A DNA stretch of 27,840 bases from DATADF01 sp046263155 (lineage in GTDB: Bacteria; Actinomycetota; CADDZG01; WHSQ01). Below are positions 14,118 to 22,061 of this stretch, piece after piece. The notes under the pieces are model-generated. The model did no database searches. It was given only the letters and a program-made list of their open reading frames with translations, and was not told the origin of the DNA. Location of the stretch: NCBI GenBank assembly GCA_046263155.1, contig JBHELF010000104.1, positions 1-27,840 on the forward strand, given 5' to 3'. The stretch's first letter is position 1. The number at the start of each line of letters is the position of its first letter. The position numbers and the translations under genes were made by a program.

Positions 14118-14915
14118 GTGCCCGTAACCGTGCGCGACATCCGCGCCCACAAGGAACGCGGCGAGAAGTTCGTGATGCTCACCGCGTACGACGCTCTCTC
14201 CGCCCGGCTTTTAGACGAAGCCGGAATCCCGATTCTTCTCGTTGGTGACTCTCTCGGCATGGTCATGCTCGGCTACGAAAACACCTTGCCGGTCACCGTC
14301 GACGAGATGCTTCATCACACCGCCGCCGTCGCCAGAGGGGCGAGCAATGCCCTGATCGTCGGGGACATGCCCTTCATGAGCTATCAGAGCTCGACCGAAG
14401 AGGGGATGCACAATGCAGGCCGTTTCCTGAAGGAGGCGGGCGCTCACGCCGTGAAGCTCGAGGGGGGAACGCGGGTCGTGGAGCTCACGACTCGTCTAAC
14501 CGAGGCGGGCATTCCTGTGATGGGCCATCTGGGTCTAACCCCGCAGTCCGTCAATCAATTCGGCGGCTACCGCGTGCAGGGCCGTACGGACGAGCAAGCG
14601 CATCGGATCGTTCAGGAGGCGAAGGACCTCGAGGCGGCGGGGGTTTTCTCTCTCGTGCTCGAGGCGGTGCCGGCGGCGGTTGCCAAGGAAGTCACGGCGA
14701 CGTTATCGATTCCGACCATCGGGATCGGGGCGGGGCCCGATTGCGACGGGCAGGTCCTGGTGTTCCACGACTTCCTTGGAATCAACACCGGGCACACTCC
14801 GAAGTTCGTCAAGCGCTACGCCGACCTGGGCGATGAAATCAAGAAGGCGGCGACGGAGTTCCAGCGGGAGGTCGCCGAGGGCGTCTATCCCGACGCCGCA
14901 CATTCCTACGACTAG
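14118..14915 (+). CDS. panB: 3-methyl-2-oxobutanoate hydroxymethyltransferase
   Basis: 265 residues, full length. PanB transfers a hydroxymethyl group from 5,10-methylene-tetrahydrofolate to alpha-ketoisovalerate, giving ketopantoate, the first committed step to pantothenate and CoA. Seen: TAYDALSARLLDEAG, LLVGDSLGMVMLGY (Asp44), VVGDMPF-type motif IVGDMPFMSYQ (Asp83), AVKLEGG (Glu115), GHLGLTPQSVNQFGGYRVQG and LVLEAVP (Glu182), the metal and acid/base residues at the positions expected from E. coli PanB (Asp45, Asp84, Glu114, Glu181). The GTG start at 14118 follows AAGAGGAGGC. No panC or panD is adjacent. Confidence 0.96.
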   Translation: MPVTVRDIRAHKERGEKFVMLTAYDALSARLLDEAGIPILLVGDSLGMVMLGYENTLPVTVDEMLHHTAAVARGASNALIVGDMPFMSYQSSTEEGMHNAGRFLKEAGAHAVKLEGGTRVVELTTRLTEAGIPVMGHLGLTPQSVNQFGGYRVQGRTDEQAHRIVQEAKDLEAAGVFSLVLEAVPAAVAKEVTATLSIPTIGIGAGPDCDGQVLVFHDFLGINTGHTPKFVKRYADLGDEIKKAATEFQREVAEGVYPDAAHSYD

Positions 14916-14958
14916 GACGCGCCCTCGCAGGGCATTACCCGAATCGTAGGCTTCCCGC

Positions 14959-15705
14959 ATGGGCGAAAAGATCCCTTGTCCCAATTGCGGAAGCCTCAAT
15001 CCCGAGGGTGCTGAGTGGTGCAGCCTCTGCTACACGCGTTTCACCGCGCCGGAACCACCACCTCCGCCGCCGCCGGCCTTCGTGCCCGAATCTCCCGGCA
15101 CGGTCGCCGGCGTGCAACCCGGCGCCGCGGAAGGGACATCACCGGCACCGCCGACTCCCTCGGTGCTTACATCGGCGCCGACCGATCCCACGAAGGTCGG
15201 CCTTACACGCGGAGCGTTCACCGTCACAGAGCTCGGTGTCATGTGGACGTGTTCGGTCTGCGAGGCCCGGAACATGCTCGATAACCAAACGTGCGCCGTG
15301 TGCGGAACGCGTTTTGCCGAGGTCGTGGAACCCAAAGAGACGCTGCGCCCGGAGCGGGATCCGGCGATGACGACACTCGTGTCTTTTGCTTTTCCCGGGG
15401 CGGGCCATGCGTACCTGAAGATGTGGGGTCAGGCCGTCACGCGGGCGGTGCTCGGGTTGTGGCTCATCCTGGTCGTCTTCGTGACCGGGGTTCAGGAGGG
15501 CGTCCCCGGTTCCGCCGCGATCGCCATCGTCTTCGGAATCGCCACCTTAGGACTGTGGGCGGTCTCGGCCCACGATGCCTATCAAGAGGCGAGAGGGGAG
15601 CCGGCGGCCGTCATCCTTCAGGGGAAGGTTCTCTTTTATTCGGTGCTGGGACTTCTCGGGCTCCTCGTCTTCATGATGATGCCCGCGATACTCGGAACTC
15701 GCTAA
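14959..15705 (+). CDS. double zinc-ribbon membrane protein
   Basis: 248 residues. An N-terminal zinc ribbon, CPNCGSLNPEGAEWCSLC (C7, C10, C21, C24), is followed by a Pro/Ala-rich linker (~30-80), a second RanBP2-like ribbon (TCSVCEARNMLDNQTCAVC, ~95-113), and a C-terminal membrane part (~130-248) with about four hydrophobic segments, including a first reentrant-looking FAFPGAGHAYLKMWGQAV and a final VLFYSVLGLLGLLVFMMM. The GAGH.Y...W.QA pattern recalls the small TM2-like membrane domains, but that is a weak resemblance. Soluble zinc ribbons in front of membrane helices suggest a regulatory or assembly role. The stop overlaps that of the converging asparaginase-like gene by four bases. Confidence 0.75.
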   Translation: MGEKIPCPNCGSLNPEGAEWCSLCYTRFTAPEPPPPPPPAFVPESPGTVAGVQPGAAEGTSPAPPTPSVLTSAPTDPTKVGLTRGAFTVTELGVMWTCSVCEARNMLDNQTCAVCGTRFAEVVEPKETLRPERDPAMTTLVSFAFPGAGHAYLKMWGQAVTRAVLGLWLILVVFVTGVQEGVPGSAAIAIVFGIATLGLWAVSAHDAYQEARGEPAAVILQGKVLFYSVLGLLGLLVFMMMPAILGTR

Positions 15706-16589
15706 ATACCGCCCACACAGACTGCCTCGAGGGTTCCGGTCGGGCCGGCCACCTGCCAGAATGCGCCGCGATAGGCCGCGCCCCAGCGACCTTGGCGGTC
15801 GAGAGCGAGGAGCCCCGCAGACAGCTTCTGTTTTGTCCCGAGGAACTCGATCGTGTGCTCGCACCCCTCCTGGGGCGTGGCGCCGTCCTCGACGAGTCGT
15901 CCCGCCCGGAGCGCCGCGAGAGTGAGAAGAAAGAGCTCGCCGACCCCCGTGCCGACGACGGCAACCTCTTCCGAGGCGTAAATGCCCGCGCCGAATATCG
16001 GAGCGTCTCCGACGCGTCCCGGCATCTTTCCAAACACGCCTCCTGTGGACGATCCCGCGGCCAGGCGGCCCTCCCCATCCAGCGCGACGGCCCCGACCGT
16101 GTCGACATACTCGGGGTCGCCGAAGTGGTGAGACTCGAGCACACCTGCGGCTCTGGCCTTCTCCCAGCGTTCACGTTGCGCGGGCGTCGAGTCGTCGAGC
16201 ACCTCCATGTCGCGCGCGAGCATCATTGCCCCACGGCCCGATATGAAGACGTGAGGCGTCTCGTCCAGCACTCGGCGGGCGAGCGATATGGGATGCCTCA
16301 CGGTTACGTTGGCAACGCCCGCGGCGCGGCCCGTGTGCCCGTCGGCGATCCCGGCGTCCATCTCCAAGCGCCCCTCGAGATCGAGCACCGAGCCATATCC
16401 GGCATTAAGGAGCGGCTCGTCCTCCAGCGCCGCGACGGCGATCTCTACCGCGTCGAGCGCGGAGGCTGCCGCGACCGCAGGCGGCAAAGCGGGATCGAGC
16501 GATGCTAACTGTTCCTTTGGGCTCCCGGCCACGCCTCCGTGGACGATCACGAACGTAGATCCGCCCCGGCTCACGGACTGTTGCACCAT
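15702..16589 (-). CDS. isoaspartyl peptidase / L-asparaginase (Ntn hydrolase)
   Basis: 295 residues from ATG 16589. Plant-type asparaginase motifs: FVIVHGGVAGSP, LNAGYGSVLDLEGRLEMDAGIADG, VRHPISLARRVLDETPHV, and DPEYVDTVGAVALDGEG, where Thr164 would become the N-terminal nucleophile after autocleavage at Asp163-Thr164. Downstream AAGSSTGGVFGKMPGRVGDAPIFGAG carries the substrate-binding Arg/Asp segment. The precursor splits into alpha and beta chains; family members remove isoaspartyl residues from peptides or hydrolyse asparagine. The start is uncertain: GTG 16595 and a GTG within FVIVHGG are also in frame, and no good ribosome site precedes the ATG. The gene begins eight bases after the alpha/beta hydrolase stop, so the two form an operon. 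Confidence 0.9.
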   Translation of the reverse strand: MVQQSVSRGGSTFVIVHGGVAGSPKEQLASLDPALPPAVAAASALDAVEIAVAALEDEPLLNAGYGSVLDLEGRLEMDAGIADGHTGRAAGVANVTVRHPISLARRVLDETPHVFISGRGAMMLARDMEVLDDSTPAQRERWEKARAAGVLESHHFGDPEYVDTVGAVALDGEGRLAAGSSTGGVFGKMPGRVGDAPIFGAGIYASEEVAVVGTGVGELFLLTLAALRAGRLVEDGATPQEGCEHTIEFLGTKQKLSAGLLALDRQGRWGAAYRGAFWQVAGPTGTLEAVCVGGI

Positions 16590-16596
16590 CTCCACG

Positions 16597-17352
16597 TCAC
16601 AGGGTGTGCCCGAACCAGTCGACCAACATGTGTAGAGCGCGCTCCGCGGAGGGCCGATCGGAAAGGAGGTGATCGGTGCCCAGGAGAGGGACGAACGCCT
16701 TGGGCTGCCGCGCCGCAGCGAAGAGGGCTTCACCTTGGTCGACACCGACGATCTCGTCGTCCACCGCGTGCAGGATCAGAAGGGGTCGGCCCAGCTGTGT
16801 GACATGCGCTGCCGTGTCGTGAGCGTCGAGGTCCGCAAGGAACTCTTCCGAGATCGGAAACTCGCGCCCCGCGATCGTGGCGACCGTTTCTCCCTCGCGC
16901 CGGATCTTGAGCTCGGCTTCGCCCAGCAGTCGCCTCACATGGGTCGGGGAGCTGGGCGCGCCCACCACGGCGATGGAGCGCACGGTCTTCAGCTTGTGGG
17001 CAGCTAGAAGGCCCGCTGCGCCGCCGAGGCTGTGACCGACCAGCCCACAGGGCCCGAATCCCCTTTGTATGAGAGTCATCGCGGCGCGCGCCAGGTCCCC
17101 GACGTTGCTGGACACGGTCGTCTCCGAGAACCGCCCCCCGCTGTTGCCGAGCCCCGTGAAATCGAAACGCAGGACTGCGTAACCGGCTTCGGCCAAGCCG
17201 CGGCTGAGACGCGACATCGTGTGGAGATCTTTGGAGCACGTGAAGCAATGGGCCATCAGGATGCTGCCGCGCGCCGTCCCTTCCGGGTGATGCAAGACCC
17301 CGGAAAGTTGCGCCCCCCTGCTGCCCGGGAAGGTCACTTCTTCCTGCGCCAC
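16597..17352 (-). CDS. alpha/beta hydrolase of the type usually fused to OsmC
   Basis: 251 residues from GTG 17352. Seen: MAHCFTCSKDLHTMSRLSRGL near the N-terminus, FDFTGLGNSGG, the nucleophile elbow GLVGHSLGGAAG (Ser108), VVGAPSSPTHV, VATIAGREFPI, the acid loop LHAVDDEIVG (Asp199) and LLGTDHLLSD (His228). HCFTCSKD together with GAPS.P.HV and AGR.F is the signature of the hydrolase half of proteobacterial 'alpha/beta hydrolase-OsmC' proteins. Here the protein ends where the OsmC domain would begin and no OsmC gene is adjacent. Substrate unknown. It is the first gene of a two-gene minus-strand unit with the isoaspartyl peptidase gene. Confidence 0.88.
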   Translation of the reverse strand: MAQEEVTFPGSRGAQLSGVLHHPEGTARGSILMAHCFTCSKDLHTMSRLSRGLAEAGYAVLRFDFTGLGNSGGRFSETTVSSNVGDLARAAMTLIQRGFGPCGLVGHSLGGAAGLLAAHKLKTVRSIAVVGAPSSPTHVRRLLGEAELKIRREGETVATIAGREFPISEEFLADLDAHDTAAHVTQLGRPLLILHAVDDEIVGVDQGEALFAAARQPKAFVPLLGTDHLLSDRPSAERALHMLVDWFGHTL

Positions 17353-17407
17353 GGCGGCACTTTCGCACAGTCGCGGACTAGGGCCGGCGGACCTGCTGAC
17401 ATAACCT

Positions 17408-18190
17408 GTGTCGGTGGCGGTCTTCCTCGTCTCCGATCTTCACGGCGCGCACGAGGAGCTTCGCAAGACGCTCCCTCCAGGCGCGACTCTGGTGTTGCTC
17501 GGCGATCTCATCAACTTCCTCGATTACTCGGACATGAGCGGCATCCTCACGGAGGTCTTTCCCGTTGAGGCAGTACAGGAAGTTTCCGATCTGCGCGCGG
17601 TCGGCGACTACGAAAAGGCTCGATCGCTGATTCGGGAACGGGCCGCGGGCCGGGAGGAGGAGATCAGAGAGATCATCGGCCGACGGGTGCGCGAGCAGTA
17701 CGAAGTGGTTTTCTCGGCTCTTCCAAATCCGACGTACCTCATCCTGGGCAATGTCGATTCACCGGCGGTCGCCCACGCCTTCGCGGCCGAGCATCGCGGC
17801 GTGCACGAAGTCGACGGTCAAATCGTTGTGATTGACGGCGAGCGCTTTGGATTCATAGGAGGTGCCCTCCCCACGCCCCTCCGCGTTGCAGGGGAGATAT
17901 CTGAAGAGGAGATGCGCGCCAAGATCGAGGGACTGGGAGAGACCGACGTGCTGTGCTCCCACATTCCCCCTGCCATTCCGGAGCTTTGCTACGACACTCT
18001 GGCACGCCACTCGGAACAAGGAAGCGTGGACCTACTCCGATACATCGAGGATGTGCAGCCGCGCCGGGCGTATTTCGGCCACGTCCACCAGCCGCTCGTG
18101 TCGGTTCTTCGCGTGGGACGTACCGTGTGCATCAACGTGGGCTACTTCCGAGCGACGCAGCGTGCTTTCCCCCACCATCCGCAGCCCTAG
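17408..18190 (+). CDS. calcineurin-like metallophosphoesterase
   Basis: 260 residues, GTG start at 17408 (GTG 17414 also possible). Two-metal phosphoesterase motifs in order: FLVSDLHGAHEEL (Asp10, His12), LVLLGDLINF (Asp33), YLILGNVDSP (Asn115), CSHIPPAI (His185) and YFGHVHQPL (His225, His227). An insert at ~45-100 is helical and highly charged. Such enzymes hydrolyse phosphomono- or diesters; the compact length and GHVH ending resemble the YfcE/MJ0936 group, but the substrate cannot be told. It opens a long plus-strand run, 55 bases from the divergent hydrolase, and is followed 19 bases later by the SRPBCC gene. Confidence 0.88.
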   Translation: MSVAVFLVSDLHGAHEELRKTLPPGATLVLLGDLINFLDYSDMSGILTEVFPVEAVQEVSDLRAVGDYEKARSLIRERAAGREEEIREIIGRRVREQYEVVFSALPNPTYLILGNVDSPAVAHAFAAEHRGVHEVDGQIVVIDGERFGFIGGALPTPLRVAGEISEEEMRAKIEGLGETDVLCSHIPPAIPELCYDTLARHSEQGSVDLLRYIEDVQPRRAYFGHVHQPLVSVLRVGRTVCINVGYFRATQRAFPHHPQP

Positions 18191-18209
18191 TTCCCTAAAG
18201 GAGGCTTCT

Positions 18210-18644
18210 GTGGCCGACCGTGTGAAGGACTCCATCGACATCAAGGCGGATGCGGCAACAATCTTCGAGGTGGCCACCGATTTCGCGGCCTATCCCGAGT
18301 GGAACCCACCGATCAAGAAAGTGGAAATAAAGGAGACCGATGCGGAGGGCCGGCCCGCGAAGGTTTGGTTCGAAGTGGACGCGAAAATCCGCACCGTCAC
18401 CTACACGCTGGAATACGACTACTCGAATGCTCCGGAGTCGTTCTCGTGGGACCTGCTCGACGGTGATGTAAAGGAGCTCAACGGCTCCTACAGCTTCGAC
18501 GAGTTCGACGACGTAACGGACGTGACCTATGAGATGCAGATCGATCCAGGATTCCCGATCCCCGGCTTTCTGAAGCGCCAGGCCGAAAAACAGATCGTGA
18601 AGGCGGCGCTGGAGGATCTCAGGAAGCGCGTGGAGTCACGCTAG
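18210..18644 (+). CDS. SRPBCC (polyketide cyclase/COQ10-like) family protein
   Basis: 144 residues from GTG 18210, fixed by AAAGGAGG (18197-18204). The START/Bet v1 helix-grip fold is recognisable: KDSIDIKADAATIFEVATDFAAYPEWNPPIK at the N-terminus, alternating strands in the middle (KVWFEVDAKIRTVTYTL) and a long C-terminal helix (LKRQAEKQIVKAALEDLRKRV). The fold makes a hydrophobic cavity for lipid-like ligands. In Streptomyces and relatives a similar gene sits near a small CPIC-motif protein and glucokinase, as it does here. The ligand and role are unknown. Confidence 0.88.
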   Translation: MADRVKDSIDIKADAATIFEVATDFAAYPEWNPPIKKVEIKETDAEGRPAKVWFEVDAKIRTVTYTLEYDYSNAPESFSWDLLDGDVKELNGSYSFDEFDDVTDVTYEMQIDPGFPIPGFLKRQAEKQIVKAALEDLRKRVESR

Positions 18645-18653
18645 GGTAGAACG

Positions 18654-18947
18654 ATGATGTCATCACCAGAGCGCGCCGCGCGCTACAGCGATCTATTCGA
18701 CAGCGGAAATCCGCCTCAACATCCCAACGATTGCGCGTTCTGCCCGATCTGCGCCACGATCGGCGTCCTGCGCAACGTCCGTCCGGAACTGTTCGAGCAT
18801 CTCGGTGCGGCCGCGCGCGAATTCCTTCTGGCCGCTGGAGTTTTCCTGGACGAGGCGGCCGATCTCCTCGCCGCGCACCCGGGCCCGCCGAGCGCGAACG
18901 AGGATCGAGCCGAACCACCGAACGTTCATCGCATCGACTTCCACTAG
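18654..18947 (+). CDS. small CPIC-motif protein
   Basis: 97 residues. The core is HPNDCAFCPICATIGVLRNVRPELFEHLGAAAREFLLAA, four Cys-related positions (CxxCxxC) followed by a helix, then an acidic C-terminal tail. The CxxCPIC cluster could bind zinc or an iron-sulfur centre. The gene has AGGGTAGAACG before the ATG pair at 18654/18657 and overlaps no neighbour; the ROK kinase ATG is eight bases after its stop. Its place between the SRPBCC and ROK genes matches a conserved actinobacterial neighbourhood, which supports it as real. Function unknown. Confidence 0.8.
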   Translation: MMSSPERAARYSDLFDSGNPPQHPNDCAFCPICATIGVLRNVRPELFEHLGAAAREFLLAAGVFLDEAADLLAAHPGPPSANEDRAEPPNVHRIDFH

Positions 18948-18954
18948 CACCGAG

Positions 18955-19911
18955 ATGAGTCCTGCGATCCGCGCGGCCATAGGCGTCGATATCGGGGGTA
19001 CCGGAACGAAGGCCGGCGTGATCGACGAGCGCGGTGAGATCCTGGCTCGGGTCGAACGGCCCACCGACACCAGCGCCGGAACTAAGAGCATCATTGCGGC
19101 AGTCGAGGATCTCCTGCAGCGCCTTCCCGAACTCAACGTAGAGGTCGCCGCCATCGGGGTGGGGGCTGCCGGTTTCATCGACCACGAAAATGGGTCGGTC
19201 TCCTTCTCGCCGAACCTGACCTACGACGATCCCCACATAGCCGACGCGCTACGGAGCCGCGTGGGACTTCCCGTCACGGTGGATAACGACGCCAACGCGG
19301 CCGCGTGGGGCGAGAGGACTTTTGGCACCGCGAAGGGGTCGGACCACGTCGCGATGCTGACGATCGGCACGGGAATCGGGAGCGGCTTCGTCGTCGAGGG
19401 TCGGCTGATACGAGGGTTCCGAGGGGCCGGGGCGGAGTTTGGCCACGTCGTGATCGACCCCCAGGGACCACCATGCTCGTGCGGGCTGCGAGGCTGTCTC
19501 GAACAGATGGCTTCGGGGACCGCCATCGCTCGCATGGGGCGAGCCGCGGTCGAAGAGGATCCGAGTAGTTCGATCGTTGCCTTCTCGGGCGGGCCGGGAG
19601 CGATCACGGCCGAACACGTCGCCAAGGCGGCGCGGGAATACGACGAGACGGCGCGGGCGATCCTCCGTCGAGCGGGAGAGGCCTTGGGCCTGGGCCTGTC
19701 GAACGTCGTAAACGTGTTCGACCCCGAGGTCATCGTTCTGGGCGGCGGAGCCGTCGAAATCGGTGAGCCGTTCCTCGGACCGGCGCGCGATCGCTTGGTA
19801 GAGCTCACCGACGCGCAGCATCGCCGGCCGATGAGGCTCGACCTCGCGCTCCTCGAAAACAATGCCGGAATGGTCGGCGCAGCCTCGCTGGCGCTCGGCG
19901 GGGCAAGCTAG
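18955..19911 (+). CDS. ROK family glucokinase
   Basis: 318 residues from ATG 18955; the frame is open upstream, but that part lies over the CPIC gene. Seen: the phosphate motif IGVDIGGTGTKAGVIDE, sugar-binding FSPNLTYDD, catalytic Asp112 in DNDANAAAWGE, TIGTGIGSGFV, the zinc site EFGH (His164) with CSCGLRGCLEQMASG (Cys174, Cys176, Cys181), and FDPEVIVLGGG near the end. These match ATP-dependent ROK sugar kinases; together with the actinobacterial neighbourhood, glucose is the probable substrate, by analogy with Streptomyces GlkA. It lacks the N-terminal DNA-binding domain of ROK repressors. The DUF1232 gene begins directly after its stop. Confidence 0.92.
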   Translation: MSPAIRAAIGVDIGGTGTKAGVIDERGEILARVERPTDTSAGTKSIIAAVEDLLQRLPELNVEVAAIGVGAAGFIDHENGSVSFSPNLTYDDPHIADALRSRVGLPVTVDNDANAAAWGERTFGTAKGSDHVAMLTIGTGIGSGFVVEGRLIRGFRGAGAEFGHVVIDPQGPPCSCGLRGCLEQMASGTAIARMGRAAVEEDPSSSIVAFSGGPGAITAEHVAKAAREYDETARAILRRAGEALGLGLSNVVNVFDPEVIVLGGGAVEIGEPFLGPARDRLVELTDAQHRRPMRLDLALLENNAGMVGAASLALGGAS

Positions 19912-20319
19912 ATGGCCATAGAGCGTCCCGAGACGCCGCGCGAGACCGGGGCCGGAACGCGCCCCGAGACCGCGCTGAAGGAGTACGTCTTGCTCGCGCC
20001 CCGGCTGCTGAAGCTCGTATGGCGGCTCGTGCGCGATCCACGCGTGCCCGCGCGGAGCAAGGCCTCGCTCGTCGTGTTGATCGGGTACATCGTTCTGCCC
20101 ATCGACGTCATCCCGGACTTCATTCCGGGTTTAGGACAACTGGACGAGCTTGTGCTCACCGCCTTCGCGTTGGATCAGATATTGAACCGGGTTCCCTACG
20201 AGGTGGTGGCCGAGCATTGGGACGGCGACGAGGATATCCTTCAGGTGGTTCGCGAGGTGCTCGATCTGTCCACTGCATTCATCCCCGGCTGGCTGAAGGC
20301 GCGATTCTCCCGCTCCTGA
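19912..20319 (+). CDS. DUF1232 (YkvA-like) protein
   Basis: 135 residues, with the ATG immediately after the ROK stop. The family signature is the hydrophobic helix pair with VVLIGYIVLPIDVIPDFIPGLGQLDEL: the LP.D..PD..P..G..DD-type motif defines DUF1232. The N-terminus is Pro/Glu/Thr-rich and probably disordered, and a helical C-terminal tail ends WLKARFSRS. The family is membrane-associated and has no established biochemical role. Tight spacing suggests translation coupled to the kinase. Confidence 0.88.
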   Translation: MAIERPETPRETGAGTRPETALKEYVLLAPRLLKLVWRLVRDPRVPARSKASLVVLIGYIVLPIDVIPDFIPGLGQLDELVLTAFALDQILNRVPYEVVAEHWDGDEDILQVVREVLDLSTAFIPGWLKARFSRS

Positions 20320-20338
20320 CAGCGCGCTTTCCTCGAGC

Positions 20339-21115
20339 ATGAATTCCGCCGGAGCGGTGATCGCGCTGATCCTGTTGGAGTGGACCGCAGGGTGGGCCGC
20401 GGGATCCGCGTGGACGCAATCGTGGGGTGTCGTTCGGCGCGGGCACTTCAGGATCACGGCCTGGCTGGTGGCCGCGCTCGCGGCGTTGACGTTCCTCGCC
20501 TTTCAGAGCCTCGGTACGCACTCCGTTGCCCCCGCCCTGCTCATCGCTGTCGGGCTGGCGGCTCTGGGCTACATGGCTGCGCAGTACTTTCGCTCCGACC
20601 GAGTCGGCGTCGCCGCGGGCGCGCTCCTTGGAGTTCTTGGTCTCTCCGCTCTGGGTGCCGGGGCTACGGGCATCGATGAGTGGCCCGGATTGCTCGCGGC
20701 CCTGCAACTCGTTGCCGGCGCGCTCCTCCTTGGAGCGGTCACGAACGGGATGATGCTGGGGCATTGGTATCTGAATCAGCCGGGACTAAAGCCCTGGGCT
20801 CTCGAGCGTTTGACGACACTGTCGCTTGTCGGCGTGGCGGTCTCTCTTCTGGCCGGGAGTGTGGGGGCCGGTCGGCTATTGGCTGCGGATACCACCGGAG
20901 CGGTACTCGGCCTTCCGGGTTTCGGACAGGACTTCGGAAAAATCTTCTTCGTAATCTGGATCGTGTTGATGATCCTCACGGCGACCGTGCTCTGGGGGGC
21001 ACGCCGCTGCGTGCAGTTGCGATCGATTCAGTCGGCAACCGGTCTCTTGTATGTGGCGCTCCTTTCGGCCGGCGCATCGGACTTCTTGGTCCGCTATCTC
21101 ATGGTTAGCAGATGA
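20339..21115 (+). CDS. polytopic membrane protein with GHWYL motif
   Basis: 258 residues with about seven to eight hydrophobic segments (~3-20, 42-58, 64-82, 90-107, 117-135, 155-175, 200-220 and 232-250). Between helices, GMMLGHWYLNQPGLKPWALERLT is conspicuous: a His/Trp/Tyr cluster at a membrane edge, which could bind a cofactor or metal. No transporter or respiratory family is recognised with confidence. The ATG is 19 bases after the DUF1232 stop and the stop overlaps the LLM oxidoreductase start (ATGA at 21112-21115). Membership in this operon does not reveal a function. Confidence 0.8.
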   Translation: MNSAGAVIALILLEWTAGWAAGSAWTQSWGVVRRGHFRITAWLVAALAALTFLAFQSLGTHSVAPALLIAVGLAALGYMAAQYFRSDRVGVAAGALLGVLGLSALGAGATGIDEWPGLLAALQLVAGALLLGAVTNGMMLGHWYLNQPGLKPWALERLTTLSLVGVAVSLLAGSVGAGRLLAADTTGAVLGLPGFGQDFGKIFFVIWIVLMILTATVLWGARRCVQLRSIQSATGLLYVALLSAGASDFLVRYLMVSR

Positions 21116-22002
21116 GCGCCGTCAAGGTCGGCGTCACGCTGCCCCAATTCACCGACGATGCCGCTCGCTTCATAGATGGGGCGCGGCGGGCCGAGAAGGT
21201 GGGGCTCGATTCCGTGTGGGTGTTCGATCATCTCTGGCCCATGTCCGGCGGCAGAGAGCGCCCCGTTATCGAAGCCTGGACCGCGCTCGCGTGGGTCGCA
21301 GCGATCACGTCGCGGATCGGAATCGGCAGTTTGGTCGCGCGCTCCTCTCTTCGCCATCCCGCCGTGCTTGCGAAGATCGCTGCGACCGTAGCGGCGATCG
21401 CGCCCGGAAGACTCACTGTCGGAATCGGCAGCGGCGACCAGCTGAGTCGGGCCGAGAACGAGGCCTTCGGCTTTCCCTACTGGGCCGCCGAGAAGCGAAC
21501 GGAGCAGCTGACATCCGCGGTGCAGGTATTGCGAACCTGGTTCCACTCGAACACGGTCAGCCTGCGCGACAACTTTGTGGGCCTGCGTGAGCTTCCGGCG
21601 ACGCCGCCGACCGAAACGTCTCCGCCAATTTGGGTAGGGGGTCGCTCCGGCGACGCGCTCGAGATAGCGGCCCTGCTGGCGGACGGGTGGAATGGTTGGG
21701 GTGGCGACGCGCGTCGCTGGGCGCAAGATGCCGCGACGGTGATCGCGGCGGCCGGGGGCCGCGCGCTGGAGTTGTCCTGGGGCGGGACGGTAATTCTCGG
21801 AGCGGATGATGACGAGGCTCGTAGCAAACTCGCCCGGCGAGACCCCGGGAAGTATGTCTGGGGCGGGCCAGAACGCGTCGCCGAGGAGATGGCGCCGTTT
21901 GTCGAGGCGGGGGCGCGCCACCTGATCGTCTCGTTTCCCGACGCGGGCACTCCGGGCGTCTATGAGCTGTTAGCCGAGAAAGTCGTCCCACAGCTAGGCT
22001 GA
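21112..22002 (+). CDS. LLM-class F420-dependent oxidoreductase
   Basis: 296 residues. Bacterial luciferase-like TIM-barrel features: VKVGVTLPQFTDDAARFIDGARRAEKVGLDSVWVFDHL, AAITSRIGIGSLVARSSLRHPAVLAKIAATV, GRLTVGIGSGDQ, PPIWVGGRSGDALEIAALLADGWN, and a C-terminal FVEAGARHLIVSF. The 'DHL' and 'G.G.GD' patterns match the actinobacterial F420-dependent branch more than the FMN-dependent one, but the cofactor is inferred. Substrate unknown. It is translationally coupled to the membrane protein upstream. The presence of F420 biosynthesis genes elsewhere would support the cofactor. Confidence 0.88.
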   Translation: MSAVKVGVTLPQFTDDAARFIDGARRAEKVGLDSVWVFDHLWPMSGGRERPVIEAWTALAWVAAITSRIGIGSLVARSSLRHPAVLAKIAATVAAIAPGRLTVGIGSGDQLSRAENEAFGFPYWAAEKRTEQLTSAVQVLRTWFHSNTVSLRDNFVGLRELPATPPTETSPPIWVGGRSGDALEIAALLADGWNGWGGDARRWAQDAATVIAAAGGRALELSWGGTVILGADDDEARSKLARRDPGKYVWGGPERVAEEMAPFVEAGARHLIVSFPDAGTPGVYELLAEKVVPQLG

Positions 22003-22061
22003 TTTGTCGGTGGCTCGCATACTTTTCTCTTGTTCGAGAACCAGAGTCCGGAGGGTCTGAG

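Noticed and set aside
15291..16508. A 405-codon plus-strand open frame opposite the isoaspartyl peptidase gene
   Set aside because: The composition is Arg/Gly/Ala-rich with no domain, while the minus strand encodes a complete Ntn hydrolase.
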